A DNA stretch of 64,000 nucleotides from positions 620,001 through 684,000 of the forward strand of contig NZ_JASZYK010000001.1 of the NCBI RefSeq assembly GCF_030317035.1. The letters run 5' to 3'. The notes below the pieces were generated by a model. It was not told the DNA's origin and did no database searches. It saw nothing but the letters and a program-made list of their open reading frames with translations. Below are positions 1 to 8,883 of this stretch, piece by piece; positions within the stretch are counted from its first letter, which is position 1, and each line of letters starts with the position of its first letter. Source of the stretch: Variovorax sp. J22G73. Lineage in GTDB: Bacteria > Pseudomonadota > Gammaproteobacteria > Burkholderiales > Burkholderiaceae_C. A program made the position numbers and the translations under genes.

Positions 1-459
1 GTGTTCCGCTACCCGCCCAAGCCGAGCATGGACTACATCAAGCGCGTGGTCGGCATTCCCGGCGACGAAGTGGCCTACCTGAACAAGAAGCTCACGATCA
101 ACGGCCAGCCGGTGTCCAAGCAGCCCGATGCCGACTACCTCGACAACGAGTCGATGCGCCTGCTCAAGCAGTACGACGAGAAGCTCGGCGAGAAGCAGCA
201 CAAGATCCTGAACGACGAAGCCGCGCCGTCCTTCGTGCCCGGCGCCAGCGACTTCCCGGGCCGCGAGAACTGCCGCTATTCGGTCGAAGGCGTGGTCTGC
301 AAGGTGCCTGCCGGCAGCTATTTCATGATGGGCGACAACCGCGATAATTCCGCCGACTCGCGTTTCTGGGGCTTCGTGCCAGACAACAACATCGTGGGCA
401 GGGCGTTCTTTGTCTGGATGAACTTCGGCGATCTGGGTCGCATCGGTCCGTTTCAATAA
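1..459 (+). CDS. lepB: Signal peptidase I, C-terminal part (5' end outside window)
   Basis: Membrane-bound serine protease that removes signal peptides from exported proteins. The reading frame is open from the first base, so the membrane anchors and the catalytic Ser box lie upstream. The fragment keeps the catalytic-Lys box ([12 protein letters not shown], Lys at about residue 14) and the late conserved box [17 protein letters not shown] near residue 110. The GTG at base 1 is an in-frame codon, not a start. It heads the lepB-(DUF4845)-rnc-era-recO order that is conserved in beta- and gammaproteobacteria. Confidence 0.95.
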   Translation: MFRYPPKPSMDYIKRVVGIPGDEVAYLNKKLTINGQPVSKQPDADYLDNESMRLLKQYDEKLGEKQHKILNDEAAPSFVPGASDFPGRENCRYSVEGVVCKVPAGSYFMMGDNRDNSADSRFWGFVPDNNIVGRAFFVWMNFGDLGRIGPFQ

Positions 460-495
460 GCAGAGCTATCTGCATCGTTCGAGGGGTAAGAGGGC

Positions 496-864
496 ATGAG
501 AACACATCGGTCAGTCCGCAGCAGGGCTGCGCAGCAGCGCGGCATTTCGTTCGTCGGCTTGGTGTTCGTCGCGGTGGTGCTGGGCTGCCTGGGCGTGGTC
601 GTCGCGCAGGTCATTCCGACGCTGATCGAATGGCAGGCGATCGACAAGGCCGCCAACAAGGCCAAGGAAGGCTCCACGGTGCCGGAAGTGCGCGCCATCT
701 TCGATCGGGCCCAGGCCATCGACGACTTCAAGTCGGTCAGCGGCAAGGACCTCGACATCAAGAAGGTCGGCGACAAGGTGGTGGTCTCGTACGCGTACGA
801 GCGCGAGATCCCGTTGTTCGGCCCGGCCTACCTGACCCTCAAGTACAAGGGCGAGTCCCGCTGA
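496..864 (+). CDS. DUF4845 family small membrane protein
   Basis: 122-aa protein of unknown function. It has a short basic N-terminus (RSRAAQQRG), one hydrophobic segment at about residues 19-40 ([20 protein letters not shown]) and a soluble, presumably periplasmic, remainder. This single-pass arrangement with the motif QRGISF before the membrane segment is typical of the DUF4845 proteins encoded between lepB and rnc in Burkholderiales. It lies 36 bases after lepB, and its stop codon overlaps the likely rnc start. Co-transcription with lepB and rnc is inferred from spacing. The function cannot be read from the sequence. Confidence 0.85.
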   Translation: MRTHRSVRSRAAQQRGISFVGLVFVAVVLGCLGVVVAQVIPTLIEWQAIDKAANKAKEGSTVPEVRAIFDRAQAIDDFKSVSGKDLDIKKVGDKVVVSYAYEREIPLFGPAYLTLKYKGESR

Positions 865-1568
865 ACGCGGCGCTCAAAAAGGTGGACGGCAGCCTCGTCG
901 CGCTGCAAGCGCGTCTCCAGCACACCTTCTCCGACCCGCGGCTGCTCCAGCTCGCGCTCACGCACCGCAGCTTTTCGTCCGACCACAACGAGCGCCTGGA
1001 GTTTCTCGGCGACTCGGTGCTGAACCTGGCGGTTTCTCACCTGCTGTACATCCGCCTGTCGGCCTTGCCCGAGGGCGACCTGTCGCGCGTGCGGGCCAAC
1101 CTGGTCAAGCAAGACACCCTGCACCGCCTGGCGGTGGGGCTGGCGCTCTCGCCGCTGCTCAAGCTGGGCGAGGGCGAGGCCCGCTCCGGCGGCCCGAACC
1201 GGCCGTCGATCCTGGCCGATGCGCTCGAGGCGCTGATCGGTGCGGTCTACCTCGACGCCGGCTTTGCCGCCGCCCAGTCGCTGGTGCACAGGCTGTACGA
1301 GGCGGTGGAAATCAACCCGCGCATGGAAGCCGCGGCCAAGGATCCGAAGACCGAATTGCAGGAATGGCTGCAGGGTCACAAAATGAAGCTGCCGGTGTAC
1401 CGCGTGGCCGCCACACTGGGCGCCGCGCACAAGCAGACTTTCGATGTCGAGTGCGAGGTGCCCGAGTTGGGCCTTCGCGAACGCGGCATCGGCGGCTCGC
1501 GCCGCGCTGGCGAGCAGGCGGCGGCCGCCGCCATGTTGATCCGGCTCAAGGCACGCGGCGCCGCGTGA
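861..1568 (+). CDS. rnc: Ribonuclease III
   Basis: Double-strand-specific endoribonuclease for rRNA and mRNA processing. The N-terminal endonuclease domain carries the signature [11 protein letters not shown] and the second acidic patch [13 protein letters not shown]. The C-terminal dsRNA-binding domain begins near [11 protein letters not shown] and ends with the [15 protein letters not shown] helix. There is no ATG near the right place. I chose CTG at 861, which overlaps the previous stop and has AAGGG upstream, giving 235 aa. GTG at 882 is the alternative and costs seven residues. The longer open frame upstream is only the alternative frame of the DUF4845 gene. It is followed after 7 bases by era, a common rnc-era pairing. 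Confidence 0.93.
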   Translation: MNAALKKVDGSLVALQARLQHTFSDPRLLQLALTHRSFSSDHNERLEFLGDSVLNLAVSHLLYIRLSALPEGDLSRVRANLVKQDTLHRLAVGLALSPLLKLGEGEARSGGPNRPSILADALEALIGAVYLDAGFAAAQSLVHRLYEAVEINPRMEAAAKDPKTELQEWLQGHKMKLPVYRVAATLGAAHKQTFDVECEVPELGLRERGIGGSRRAGEQAAAAAMLIRLKARGAA

Positions 1569-1575
1569 AATCAGA

Positions 1576-2541
1576 ATGAACGATGCTATCAATCCCGTAG
1601 CGGGACCCGAAGACACCGCAGGCGATGCGCCTGCCACCGGGCCGCAGCACTGCGGCCTTATCGCCATCGTCGGCAAGCCCAACGTGGGCAAGTCGACGCT
1701 GCTGAACGCGCTGGTCGGCCAGAAGATCAGCATCACCTCGCGCAAGGCGCAGACCACGCGCCACCGCATCACCGGCATGCGCACGATGGGTGCCACGCAG
1801 TACGTGTTCGTCGACACGCCGGGTTTCCAGACCCTGCATGCCAACGCGCTGAACAAGTCGCTCAACAAGACCGTGCAGGGCGCGGTCGGCGACGTGGACC
1901 TGATTCTTTTCGTGGTCGAGGCCGGCAGCTTCACGCCCGCCGACGAGCGCGTGCTCAAGCTGCTGGGCAAGGGCATTCCGACGGTGCTGCTGGCCAACAA
2001 GCTCGACAACGTGCACCGCCGCGGCGACATCGCGCCCTGGCTGCAGACCATGCAGGCCAAGCACGCCTTCGCCGAGTTCGTGCCGATGTCGGCCAAGAAC
2101 GCCAAGGACGTCGAGCGCCTGTTCGGCATCTGCGAAAAATACCTGCCCGAGCAACCCTGGTTCTACGCCGAGGACGAGCTCACCGACCGCAGCGAGAAGT
2201 TCCTGGCCGGCGAGCTGGTGCGCGAGAAGCTGTTCCGCCTGACCGGCGACGAGCTGCCCTACACCTCGACCGTGATCATCGACAAGTTCGAGGAAGAGCC
2301 GCCGCAGAAAAAGGGCCAGAAGCGCCTGCTGCGCATTGCCGCCACCATCGTGGTCGAGCGCGACGGCCACAAGGCCATGGTGATCGGCGACAAGGGCGAG
2401 CGCATCAAGCGCATCGGCATGGAAACCCGCGTCGAGCTCGAGAAGCTGGCCGACGCCAAAGTGTTCCTCGAACTGTGGGTGAAGGTGCGCTCCGGCTGGG
2501 CGGACGACGAAGCCCGCGTGCGCTCCTTCGGCTACGAATGA
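1576..2541 (+). CDS. era: GTPase Era
   Basis: Essential Ras-like GTPase that binds 16S rRNA and helps 30S subunit maturation. The P-loop GKPNVGKS lies at about residues 33-40, with an effector region of [12 protein letters not shown]3 DTPG and G4 NKLD. A C-terminal KH RNA-binding domain contains the [11 protein letters not shown] turn near residue 275. The protein is 321 aa; the first 25 residues are a low-complexity extension not needed for the G domain. recO begins 2 bases after the stop. Confidence 0.97.
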   Translation: MNDAINPVAGPEDTAGDAPATGPQHCGLIAIVGKPNVGKSTLLNALVGQKISITSRKAQTTRHRITGMRTMGATQYVFVDTPGFQTLHANALNKSLNKTVQGAVGDVDLILFVVEAGSFTPADERVLKLLGKGIPTVLLANKLDNVHRRGDIAPWLQTMQAKHAFAEFVPMSAKNAKDVERLFGICEKYLPEQPWFYAEDELTDRSEKFLAGELVREKLFRLTGDELPYTSTVIIDKFEEEPPQKKGQKRLLRIAATIVVERDGHKAMVIGDKGERIKRIGMETRVELEKLADAKVFLELWVKVRSGWADDEARVRSFGYE

Positions 2542-2542
2542 A

Positions 2543-3316
2543 GTGGCCGCCGCCCACCGCGTTTCGCACGAACCGGCCTATGTGCTCCATCGCTACGACT
2601 GGAGCGAGTCGAGCCTGATCCTCGAGGTCTTCACCAGGCACCACGGGCGCATCGCGCTGGTGGCCAAGGGGGCGAAGCGGCCGAGCTCCAACTTTCGCCC
2701 GGTGCTGCTGCCGCTGCAGCCGCTGCAGCTCAACTACGGCGGCGATGCCGAGATCCGCACGCTCAAGGGCGCCGAATGGATGGGCGGGCACGTCATGCCG
2801 ACCGGCGAGGCGCTGCTATCGGGCTACTACGTCAACGAACTGCTGTTGCGCCTGCTGGCGCGAGACGATGCGCACGAGGCGCTGTTCGACGCCTACGCGG
2901 GCGTGGTGCAGGTGCTGGCGAGCGAGCACGCCGGCGCCCAGGCCGCCACGCAGGCGGCGGCGCTGCGGGCCTTCGAGCTGATCCTGCTGCGCGAGGTGGG
3001 CCTGCTGCCGTCGCTCGAGGTGCAGACCCTCACGCTGGAGCCGCTGGACGACGCCGTGCGCTACAGCCTCGTGCCCGAGGCCGGCCTGCGCCAAGCCGCC
3101 GCTGGCGAGGCCGCGCTGGCCGGTATCGACTGGCGGGCGCTGCAACAGGTGCTGGACGATCGCGCACCTTTTTCCGCCACGCTGCGCGAAATTGCCGTCA
3201 TGAACACCGGCAGCAACAGCGCCCTGCGAAACCAGCTGCGCGCCTTGCTCAACTACCATTGCGGCGTGTCCACGCTGCGCACGCGGCAAATGATGAGAGA
3301 TCTGCAAGCACTATGA
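2543..3316 (+). CDS. recO: DNA repair protein RecO
   Basis: Recombination mediator that loads RecA onto SSB-coated DNA in the RecFOR pathway. The N-terminal OB fold is recognisable from [20 protein letters not shown] followed by [13 protein letters not shown], and a helical C-terminal domain follows. At 257 aa the length is normal. The start is GTG at 2543, directly behind the era stop. The pdxJ ATG overlaps the stop (ATGA), so translation is probably coupled. Confidence 0.93.
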   Translation: MAAAHRVSHEPAYVLHRYDWSESSLILEVFTRHHGRIALVAKGAKRPSSNFRPVLLPLQPLQLNYGGDAEIRTLKGAEWMGGHVMPTGEALLSGYYVNELLLRLLARDDAHEALFDAYAGVVQVLASEHAGAQAATQAAALRAFELILLREVGLLPSLEVQTLTLEPLDDAVRYSLVPEAGLRQAAAGEAALAGIDWRALQQVLDDRAPFSATLREIAVMNTGSNSALRNQLRALLNYHCGVSTLRTRQMMRDLQAL

Positions 3317-4086
3317 GCACTTCAGGCCACGCCCCCACGTCCACCGGCACCGCGCTGTCGGTCAACCTCAACAAGGTCGCGCTGGTGCGCAACACGCGCC
3401 ACCTGGGCATTCCGAGCGTCGTGAAGGCCGCGCAGGCCTGCCTGGCCGCCGGCGCCCACGGCATCACCGTGCACCCGCGGCCCGACGCGCGCCACATCCG
3501 CGCGCACGACGTGAGTGACCTGTCCGAACTGCTCGCCAGCGGCTGGCCGGCCGTCGAATTCAACATCGAAGGCAACCCCTTCCAGAACCTGATGGACTTC
3601 GTGCGCGCGCTCAAGCCGCACCAGGCCACCTTCGTGCCCGACAGCGAAACCCAGTCGACCAGCGACCACGGCTGGACCTTTCCCGACGACGCCGAGCGCC
3701 TGCGCCCGCTGATCGCCGAGGCCCGCGCGCTGGGCGTGCGCGTCAGCCTGTTCATGGACCCGATTCCCGAGATGATGGCCGCGGTGAAGGCCGTGGGCGC
3801 CGACCGCGTCGAGCTCTACACCGAGGGCTATGCCGCCTCGCGCGGCACGCCTGAAGAAGAAGCCGTGCTCGCGCGCTATGCCGACACCGCGCGCGCCGCG
3901 CTGGCCGCGGGCCTGGGCGTGAACGCCGGGCACGACCTGAGCCGCGACAACCTCACGGCGTTCCTGCGCGCCGTGCCCGGTGTGCAGGAGGTGTCCATCG
4001 GGCACGCCTTCGTGGCCGATGCGCTCGAGCTCGGCTACGCCGCCGCCACGCGCGACTACCTGCGTTGCATCAGCGAGGCGCAGTGA
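3313..4086 (+). CDS. pdxJ: Pyridoxine 5'-phosphate synthase PdxJ
   Basis: Condenses 1-deoxyxylulose 5-phosphate with 3-amino-2-oxopropyl phosphate to form pyridoxine 5'-phosphate, the last ring-forming step of vitamin B6 synthesis (TIM barrel). Visible family motifs are [22 protein letters not shown], a glutamate-containing ELYTEGYA and the C-terminal [10 protein letters not shown] and [11 protein letters not shown]. The first strand reads [14 protein letters not shown], where many PdxJ proteins have NIDHVATLR, so this belongs to the NKVA subgroup. The ATG at 3313 overlaps the recO stop by 4 bases. The protein is 257 aa. Confidence 0.95.
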   Translation: MSTSGHAPTSTGTALSVNLNKVALVRNTRHLGIPSVVKAAQACLAAGAHGITVHPRPDARHIRAHDVSDLSELLASGWPAVEFNIEGNPFQNLMDFVRALKPHQATFVPDSETQSTSDHGWTFPDDAERLRPLIAEARALGVRVSLFMDPIPEMMAAVKAVGADRVELYTEGYAASRGTPEEEAVLARYADTARAALAAGLGVNAGHDLSRDNLTAFLRAVPGVQEVSIGHAFVADALELGYAAATRDYLRCISEAQ

Positions 4087-4099
4087 ACGTCGCCGCCGC

Positions 4100-4492
4100 A
4101 TGATCTACGGCATTGGCACCGACATCTGCGACCTGCGTCGCATTGCCGCGACCTTCGAGCGACAGGGCGAGCGCTTTGCTCGCAAGGTGCTCAGCGACGC
4201 CGAATTCGCGGTCTGGCAGGCGCGCAGCGCGCGCTGGCCCAAGCGCGGCCTGAGCTACCTGGCGACCCGCTTTTCCGCCAAGGAGGCCTTCAGCAAGGCC
4301 GTCGGCATGGGCATGCGCATGCCCATGAGCTGGCGGCTGTGCGAGATCGCCAACCTGCGCAGTGGCAAGCCCGTCATCGTGCTGCATGGCGAGCTGAAGG
4401 AATGGTTCGAGGCGCAGGGCCTCACGGCCCATGTGACCGTGACCGACGAAACCGAATACGCCGCGAGCTTCGTGGTGGTGGAGAAGCTATGA
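4100..4492 (+). CDS. acpS: Holo-[acyl-carrier-protein] synthase
   Basis: Transfers 4'-phosphopantetheine from CoA to acyl carrier protein for fatty acid synthesis. It shows the metal-binding [12 protein letters not shown] motif (Asp8) and the second motif [11 protein letters not shown], whose Glu is also a Mg2+ ligand. The protein is 130 aa, a normal AcpS length. It follows pdxJ after 13 bases, and its stop overlaps the ATG of nagZ. pdxJ-acpS adjacency is widespread in proteobacteria. Confidence 0.95.
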   Translation: MIYGIGTDICDLRRIAATFERQGERFARKVLSDAEFAVWQARSARWPKRGLSYLATRFSAKEAFSKAVGMGMRMPMSWRLCEIANLRSGKPVIVLHGELKEWFEAQGLTAHVTVTDETEYAASFVVVEKL

Positions 4493-5589
4493 CCCCCGGG
4501 CTCGAACGCCCCCGCGCCGTGCACGCGCCGCTGATCGTCGACGTGGCCGGCACCGCGCTCACCGACGCCGACCGCCGGCGCCTGGCGAACCCGCTGGTGG
4601 GCGGCGTGATTCATTTCGCCCGCAACTGGCAAGACCGCGCGCAGATGACCGCGCTCAACGCCGAGATCAAGTCGATCCGGCCCGACCTGCTGATTTGCGT
4701 CGACCACGAGGGTGGCCGGGTGCAGCGCTTTCGCACCGACGGCTTCACCCACCTGCCGTCGATGCGCGCGCTGGGCGAGCTGTGGATGCGCGACGCCCTG
4801 CGCGCCACCCAGGCCGCGACGGCCGTCGGCCAGGTGCTGGCCGGCGAGCTGCGCGCGTGCGGCGTCGACTTCAGCTTCGCGCCCGTGCTCGACCTCGACT
4901 ACGGCGGCAGCAGCGTCATCGGCAGCCGCAGCTTCCACCGCGATCCGCGCGTGGTGGCGCTGCTGGCCAAGAGCGTCATGCACGGCATGCTGCAGATGGG
5001 CATGCGCAACTGCGGCAAGCACTTTCCGGGGCACGGCTTTGTCGCGGCCGACTCGCACGTCGAGATTCCGGTCGACCAGCGCGCGCTCAAGGACATCCTG
5101 AGCGACGACGCGCAGCCCTACGACTGGCTCGCGGGCACGCTCAGCGCCGTGATGCCCGCGCACGTGATCTACCCGAAGGTCGACAAGCGGCCCGCGGGCT
5201 TTTCGTCGAAGTGGCTCAAGGCGGTGCTGCGGCAGCGGCTGGGTTTCGAGGGCGTGATTTTCAGCGACGACCTCAGCATGGAGGCGGGGCGCTACATCGA
5301 CGGCCAGTTGCTCAGCTACGCCGATGCGGCGCTGGCGGCCATCGACGCGGGCTGCGACCTCGCCATGCTGTGCAACCAGAGCATCGGCGACGGCGCGCCG
5401 CTCGACAGCCTGCTGGACGGCTTCGGCGCGGCACGCGACACGGGCCGCTGGGTGGGCGATGCCGCCAGCGAGGCGCGCCGCCGGGCGTTGCTGCCGCCAT
5501 CGGCAGCGCTGTCGTGGACCGATCTCGCGGGCTCGGCGCCCTACCAGGGTGCGCGGCGCATCCTGTCGCGCGGTGACCTGACGGCCTAA
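4489..5589 (+). CDS. nagZ: Beta-N-acetylhexosaminidase NagZ
   Basis: Cytoplasmic GH3 enzyme that removes N-acetylglucosamine from anhydromuropeptides during peptidoglycan recycling. The 366-aa protein contains the GH3 landmarks [10 protein letters not shown], the flexible catalytic loop [14 protein letters not shown] with the Asp-His dyad, and the nucleophile region [10 protein letters not shown]. It overlaps acpS by 4 bases and is the last gene of the operon. It is convergent with the glycosyltransferase, with only 9 bases between stops, and I see no clear terminator there. Confidence 0.94.
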   Translation: MTPGLERPRAVHAPLIVDVAGTALTDADRRRLANPLVGGVIHFARNWQDRAQMTALNAEIKSIRPDLLICVDHEGGRVQRFRTDGFTHLPSMRALGELWMRDALRATQAATAVGQVLAGELRACGVDFSFAPVLDLDYGGSSVIGSRSFHRDPRVVALLAKSVMHGMLQMGMRNCGKHFPGHGFVAADSHVEIPVDQRALKDILSDDAQPYDWLAGTLSAVMPAHVIYPKVDKRPAGFSSKWLKAVLRQRLGFEGVIFSDDLSMEAGRYIDGQLLSYADAALAAIDAGCDLAMLCNQSIGDGAPLDSLLDGFGAARDTGRWVGDAASEARRRALLPPSAALSWTDLAGSAPYQGARRILSRGDLTA

Positions 5590-5598
5590 GCGCCTGCG

Positions 5599-7569
5599 CT
5601 AACCGGCGTCGCCCTGGAGCGGGGCTGGCGATGCAGCCGAAGCGTCCTGCGCGTGCCTGAACACCCGCACCGGCAACTCGTTGGACGCCGGTGCCAGGAA
5701 CTGAGCGACCTCGAGGGCCATGAACTGGCGTTCCAGCCAGTCCCTGTCCGCCAGCCCCGCGTCGAAAAAGATCCGCAGCAGGCGCAACGCCTCGTGGCGA
5801 AGCGCGCGCGTCAAGGTCTCGTGCTCGACCCATTGCTGCTCCGGCGGCGCGGCCGGCTTGAAGCAGGCGTGCGCCAGGGCGTGCAGCAGGTCTTGCGCGA
5901 AATCCAGCGTCGGTGGCCAGTACAGCGCATAGAGCTGCGCGATCTGTTGCAAGGCTTCGCCCGTCGATTTCGGCAACAGGCAGGCCAGCACCAGCGCACG
6001 CGCCCGGGCGGCGAGTGCTGCTGAAGCATCGGCACCCAGGGGCGAAGGCAGCGTCGCCGGCCGGTGCAGCAGCTGCGGCAGTACCGCGAAACGCGCACCC
6101 GCGGCGGCGCTCTTGCACAGCATGTGAAGGTCGTCGTGCACCGCGAATTCCGGGTCGTGGCGCACGCCGCTGCGCGCCAGGAAGCTGCGGCGCACCATGC
6201 ACGCCGACAGCTGCAGCGGGCGGGGCCCGAGAAATTCCACGAGGATGTCCTGGTGCCGCTCGGCGAACTCGAATGCGCCGTCTAGCGTGTCGCACCAGCA
6301 CCCGACGATGTCGATGGCCGCGCACGCCTGCAGCAGCGCCGCCTGGCGCTGCAGGCGCTCGGGCGAGGGAATGTCTCCGGCGTCGGAGAACACGATGCAG
6401 CCGCCCTGCGCCTGTGCCAACGCGAGGTTGCGGGCGGTGGCGCGGTCGCAAGCGACCGGCAGCGAGATCAGTTGCGCATCGACGATGCCCGCTTCAGCGA
6501 GCAGGGCGGGCAGGCAGTCCACTTCCGCCGGAGCCACCAGCACCACGTGCAGCGACACGCCTCGCTGCGCCGACCAGGCCCGCAAGCTTTGCGACAGCGC
6601 ACCGCGCGCATCGGGTGCATCCAGAGAGTCCCCGGCGGTCAGGCACACCGTCACGCGCGGCATGGCCGTGGCCCCGAAGCGGTCGGGCTGCTGTGCGCGC
6701 CAGTCCAGGAAGCGCTCGATGGCCGGCCCCACCAGCGGCGGCGCGAACGCGTGGCTGAACACGTCCAGCGCGTCGCGCTCGAGCGCCTCGCGCCGGGGCG
6801 GGTCGGCCAGCAGCTGTTCGATGGTTTCAATGAGCCGCTCGTACGGCGCGCCGACCACCGCATCGCGCACCGGCGCCTCGACCTCGCTGTCGGGATAGAG
6901 CTCGCAGACCACCGCCTTGCGATGGCGCAGCAGGATCGACAGGCGCGGCACTTCGACCACGCGCGACGCCTCCCAGTTGTGCAGGTTCAGCACGATCTTG
7001 GCGCGCCGCAGGAAGCCGTTGCGCTCCTCCAGCGTCCAGGCGCGCCCGCGATTGACTTCGACGCGCCATCCGCGCGCCATCAGCCCTTCGAGGATGTCGA
7101 TGCGCCGCCGCGTCAGCGAACCGAAGAAGACCACGTCGATGTCCTGCTTCGCGTCGGGCAGCACGTCGGCCAGCGGCAAGATCTCGGCCGCGCCGGGCTC
7201 CCAGCCGAGCGCGACGTAGTCGGCGTTCCGGTAGCCCAGCTGGCGGTGCCGCTGGAAGTTCGACTTGCTGTACTCCCAGAGATAGCAGCGCTTCAGCACG
7301 TCCAGATAGCGCTCGTTCCATGCATGGGTGCCGTGCACCATCGGTTCGAAATTGACGACGATGCAATCGGGGTGGTGCTGCTCGATGTGCTCCCACGGCA
7401 CATCCCAGAAGAAGAAAAGGATGTTGATTTCCCCCGGCACGATGTAGCAGGGCGTGAAGCGGGTCGGGTAGCCCAGGCTCTGCGCCGCCAGCCTGAAGGC
7501 CTCCACGATATCGCCGCAGGTCTCGTGCGAAGACAGCGAGGTGAAGTTGAGCCGGGGCAGGGTGGACAT
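5599..7569 (-). CDS. Two-domain glycosyltransferase-like protein
   Basis: 656-aa protein with two apparent sugar-transfer modules. Residues 1 to about 300 resemble a CgeB/GT-B-type transferase: VVFFGSLTRRRIDIL, then RAKIVLNLHNWEASRVVEVPR, and a late SILLRHRKAVVCELYPDS region. After about residue 300 a second module starts (AMPRVTVCLTAGDS) with GT2-like ARNLALAQAQGGCIVFSDAGD; SDAGD sits where GT-A enzymes carry the metal-binding DxD. A helical tail follows. There is no signal peptide or membrane segment, so it is probably cytosolic. A methyltransferase gene lies 56 bases upstream in the same direction. The substrate is unknown; surface polysaccharide or protein glycosylation is an inference. 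Confidence 0.75.
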   Translation of the reverse strand: MSTLPRLNFTSLSSHETCGDIVEAFRLAAQSLGYPTRFTPCYIVPGEINILFFFWDVPWEHIEQHHPDCIVVNFEPMVHGTHAWNERYLDVLKRCYLWEYSKSNFQRHRQLGYRNADYVALGWEPGAAEILPLADVLPDAKQDIDVVFFGSLTRRRIDILEGLMARGWRVEVNRGRAWTLEERNGFLRRAKIVLNLHNWEASRVVEVPRLSILLRHRKAVVCELYPDSEVEAPVRDAVVGAPYERLIETIEQLLADPPRREALERDALDVFSHAFAPPLVGPAIERFLDWRAQQPDRFGATAMPRVTVCLTAGDSLDAPDARGALSQSLRAWSAQRGVSLHVVLVAPAEVDCLPALLAEAGIVDAQLISLPVACDRATARNLALAQAQGGCIVFSDAGDIPSPERLQRQAALLQACAAIDIVGCWCDTLDGAFEFAERHQDILVEFLGPRPLQLSACMVRRSFLARSGVRHDPEFAVHDDLHMLCKSAAAGARFAVLPQLLHRPATLPSPLGADASAALAARARALVLACLLPKSTGEALQQIAQLYALYWPPTLDFAQDLLHALAHACFKPAAPPEQQWVEHETLTRALRHEALRLLRIFFDAGLADRDWLERQFMALEVAQFLAPASNELPVRVFRHAQDASAASPAPLQGDAG

Positions 7570-7625
7570 GGGGGCTCACGTTTCCGGGTTTCTGGTCTCG
7601 GGCCCTGCTGCTTGCTTCCTGCGCC

Positions 7626-8252
7626 TCAGTACCGGCCCAACACGTTCACCTGGTGATAGTGCTCCTTCAACGCCGCGTGCAGCGCGAGCGCCTGCGCGCG
7701 GGTCGGTTCGTCGGCCTCCGGGCCGACGCCGAAGAAGTACAGGTCGTGGCTGCTGCGGTCTTCGAAGAAGCCCCACACCGAGAACCAGGCGTCGTGCTGC
7801 AGCAGGGCCGTGAAGTCGGTGGCGGCCAGGTTGCGGTAGTGGTTCTGGTGCTGGCCGACCGTCAACGGCGAATCGGAGGGGTTGAACTCCACGGTGCCGT
7901 GCTGGCGCCGCCCCGGGGTGGCGCAGGTCATGACGACGAGGCCGTCGTCCTTCACCAGGCGAAGGGTGTTGAGCCAGGTCTTCTTCCACTGCGGGTTGTG
8001 TTCCATCGCCTCGCAGGAGATCACCACGTCCGTGCCGCTCGCGGCGCCGCCGTAGTTCTCGCCATGGCAGACCAGGTCGACATCGGGGCCTTCGTCCACG
8101 TCCATGCCCAGGTAGCTGCAGCCTTCGAAGAGTTCGCGCACCGAGCCGTTGAGGTTGAGGCTGCCGATTTCGACGACTGAGCGGTCCCTGAAGTAGGACG
8201 GCAGGAACTGCTTCACACCGGCGACGAAGAATCGTTGTTGAGGATGTGACAT
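7626..8252 (-). CDS. Class I SAM-dependent methyltransferase
   Basis: 208-aa protein with a Rossmann methyltransferase core. Motif I is degenerate as VVEIGSLNLNGSVREL, followed by YLGMDVDEGPDVD (acidic end of strand 2) and DVVISCEAMEHNP with a post-strand-4 acidic loop and a downstream LRLVKDDGLVVMTCA strand. The start is ATG at 8252; the open frame continues upstream but without recognisable protein sequence. It probably forms a unit with the downstream glycosyltransferase and may methylate a sugar, but the acceptor cannot be told from the sequence. Confidence 0.75.
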   Translation of the reverse strand: MSHPQQRFFVAGVKQFLPSYFRDRSVVEIGSLNLNGSVRELFEGCSYLGMDVDEGPDVDLVCHGENYGGAASGTDVVISCEAMEHNPQWKKTWLNTLRLVKDDGLVVMTCATPGRRQHGTVEFNPSDSPLTVGQHQNHYRNLAATDFTALLQHDAWFSVWGFFEDRSSHDLYFFGVGPEADEPTRAQALALHAALKEHYHQVNVLGRY

Positions 8253-8328
8253 GGCGGTACCCCGTGGCGTTGAAAGAGCGGGGGGCGCGTGGCCGGCGGG
8301 GTGAACGCCGACCGGCGTCCGAGGCGGA

Positions 8329-8883
8329 CTAGCCGTTGTCCGGTATCGAGCCCGGCGCCGGACCAGGTGCTTCGGGGGCCCCGCCCCAGAGGCGCTTTCC
8401 ACCCGTGTTCAGGTGCTCCAGATACAGGCGAAGGTCGAACTCCAGGCGATGATAGTCCGGCTCCATGTGCCTGCACAGGGCGTAGAACGCCTTGTCGTGC
8501 TCGCGCTCCTTCATGTGCGCCAGCTCGTGCACGACGATCATGCGCAGCCATTCGAGCGGCACTTCCCTGAACAGGCTGGCCACCCGGATCTCGCGCTTGG
8601 CCTTCAGCTTGCCGCCCTGCACGCGCGACACCGTGGTGTGCGTGCCCAGCGCGTTCTTGATCACGTGGAGCTTGCTGTCGTACATCACCTTGGACAGCGG
8701 CTCGGCCTTGCGCATGAAATCGCTCTTGAGCTCGCTCACGTAGTCGTACAGCGCGCGGTCGGTCTGCACGGCATGGGCGCCGTCCGGGTAGCGGCTGCTC
8801 AGCAGCGCGCCCAGCTTGTCCTCTGCCATCAGCTGGCGGACCTGGTCCAGCAGGGTCGCTGGATAGCCCGCCAGGTACTTCAT
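8329..8883 (-). CDS. YgjP/DUF45-like zinc metallopeptidase
   Basis: 184-aa protein with the zinc motif VVHELAHMKEREHDKAFY (HELAH with a third ligand His nine residues after the second), the hallmark of the DUF45/YgjP metallopeptidase group related to SprT. Upstream is the usual strand pair GTHTTVSRVQGGKLKAKREIRVASL. There is no signal peptide, so it is likely cytosolic. Its ATG overlaps the stop of the yegD-like gene (ATGA), so the two are probably translated together. The substrate is unknown. Confidence 0.85.
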   Translation of the reverse strand: MKYLAGYPATLLDQVRQLMAEDKLGALLSSRYPDGAHAVQTDRALYDYVSELKSDFMRKAEPLSKVMYDSKLHVIKNALGTHTTVSRVQGGKLKAKREIRVASLFREVPLEWLRMIVVHELAHMKEREHDKAFYALCRHMEPDYHRLEFDLRLYLEHLNTGGKRLWGGAPEAPGPAPGSIPDNG

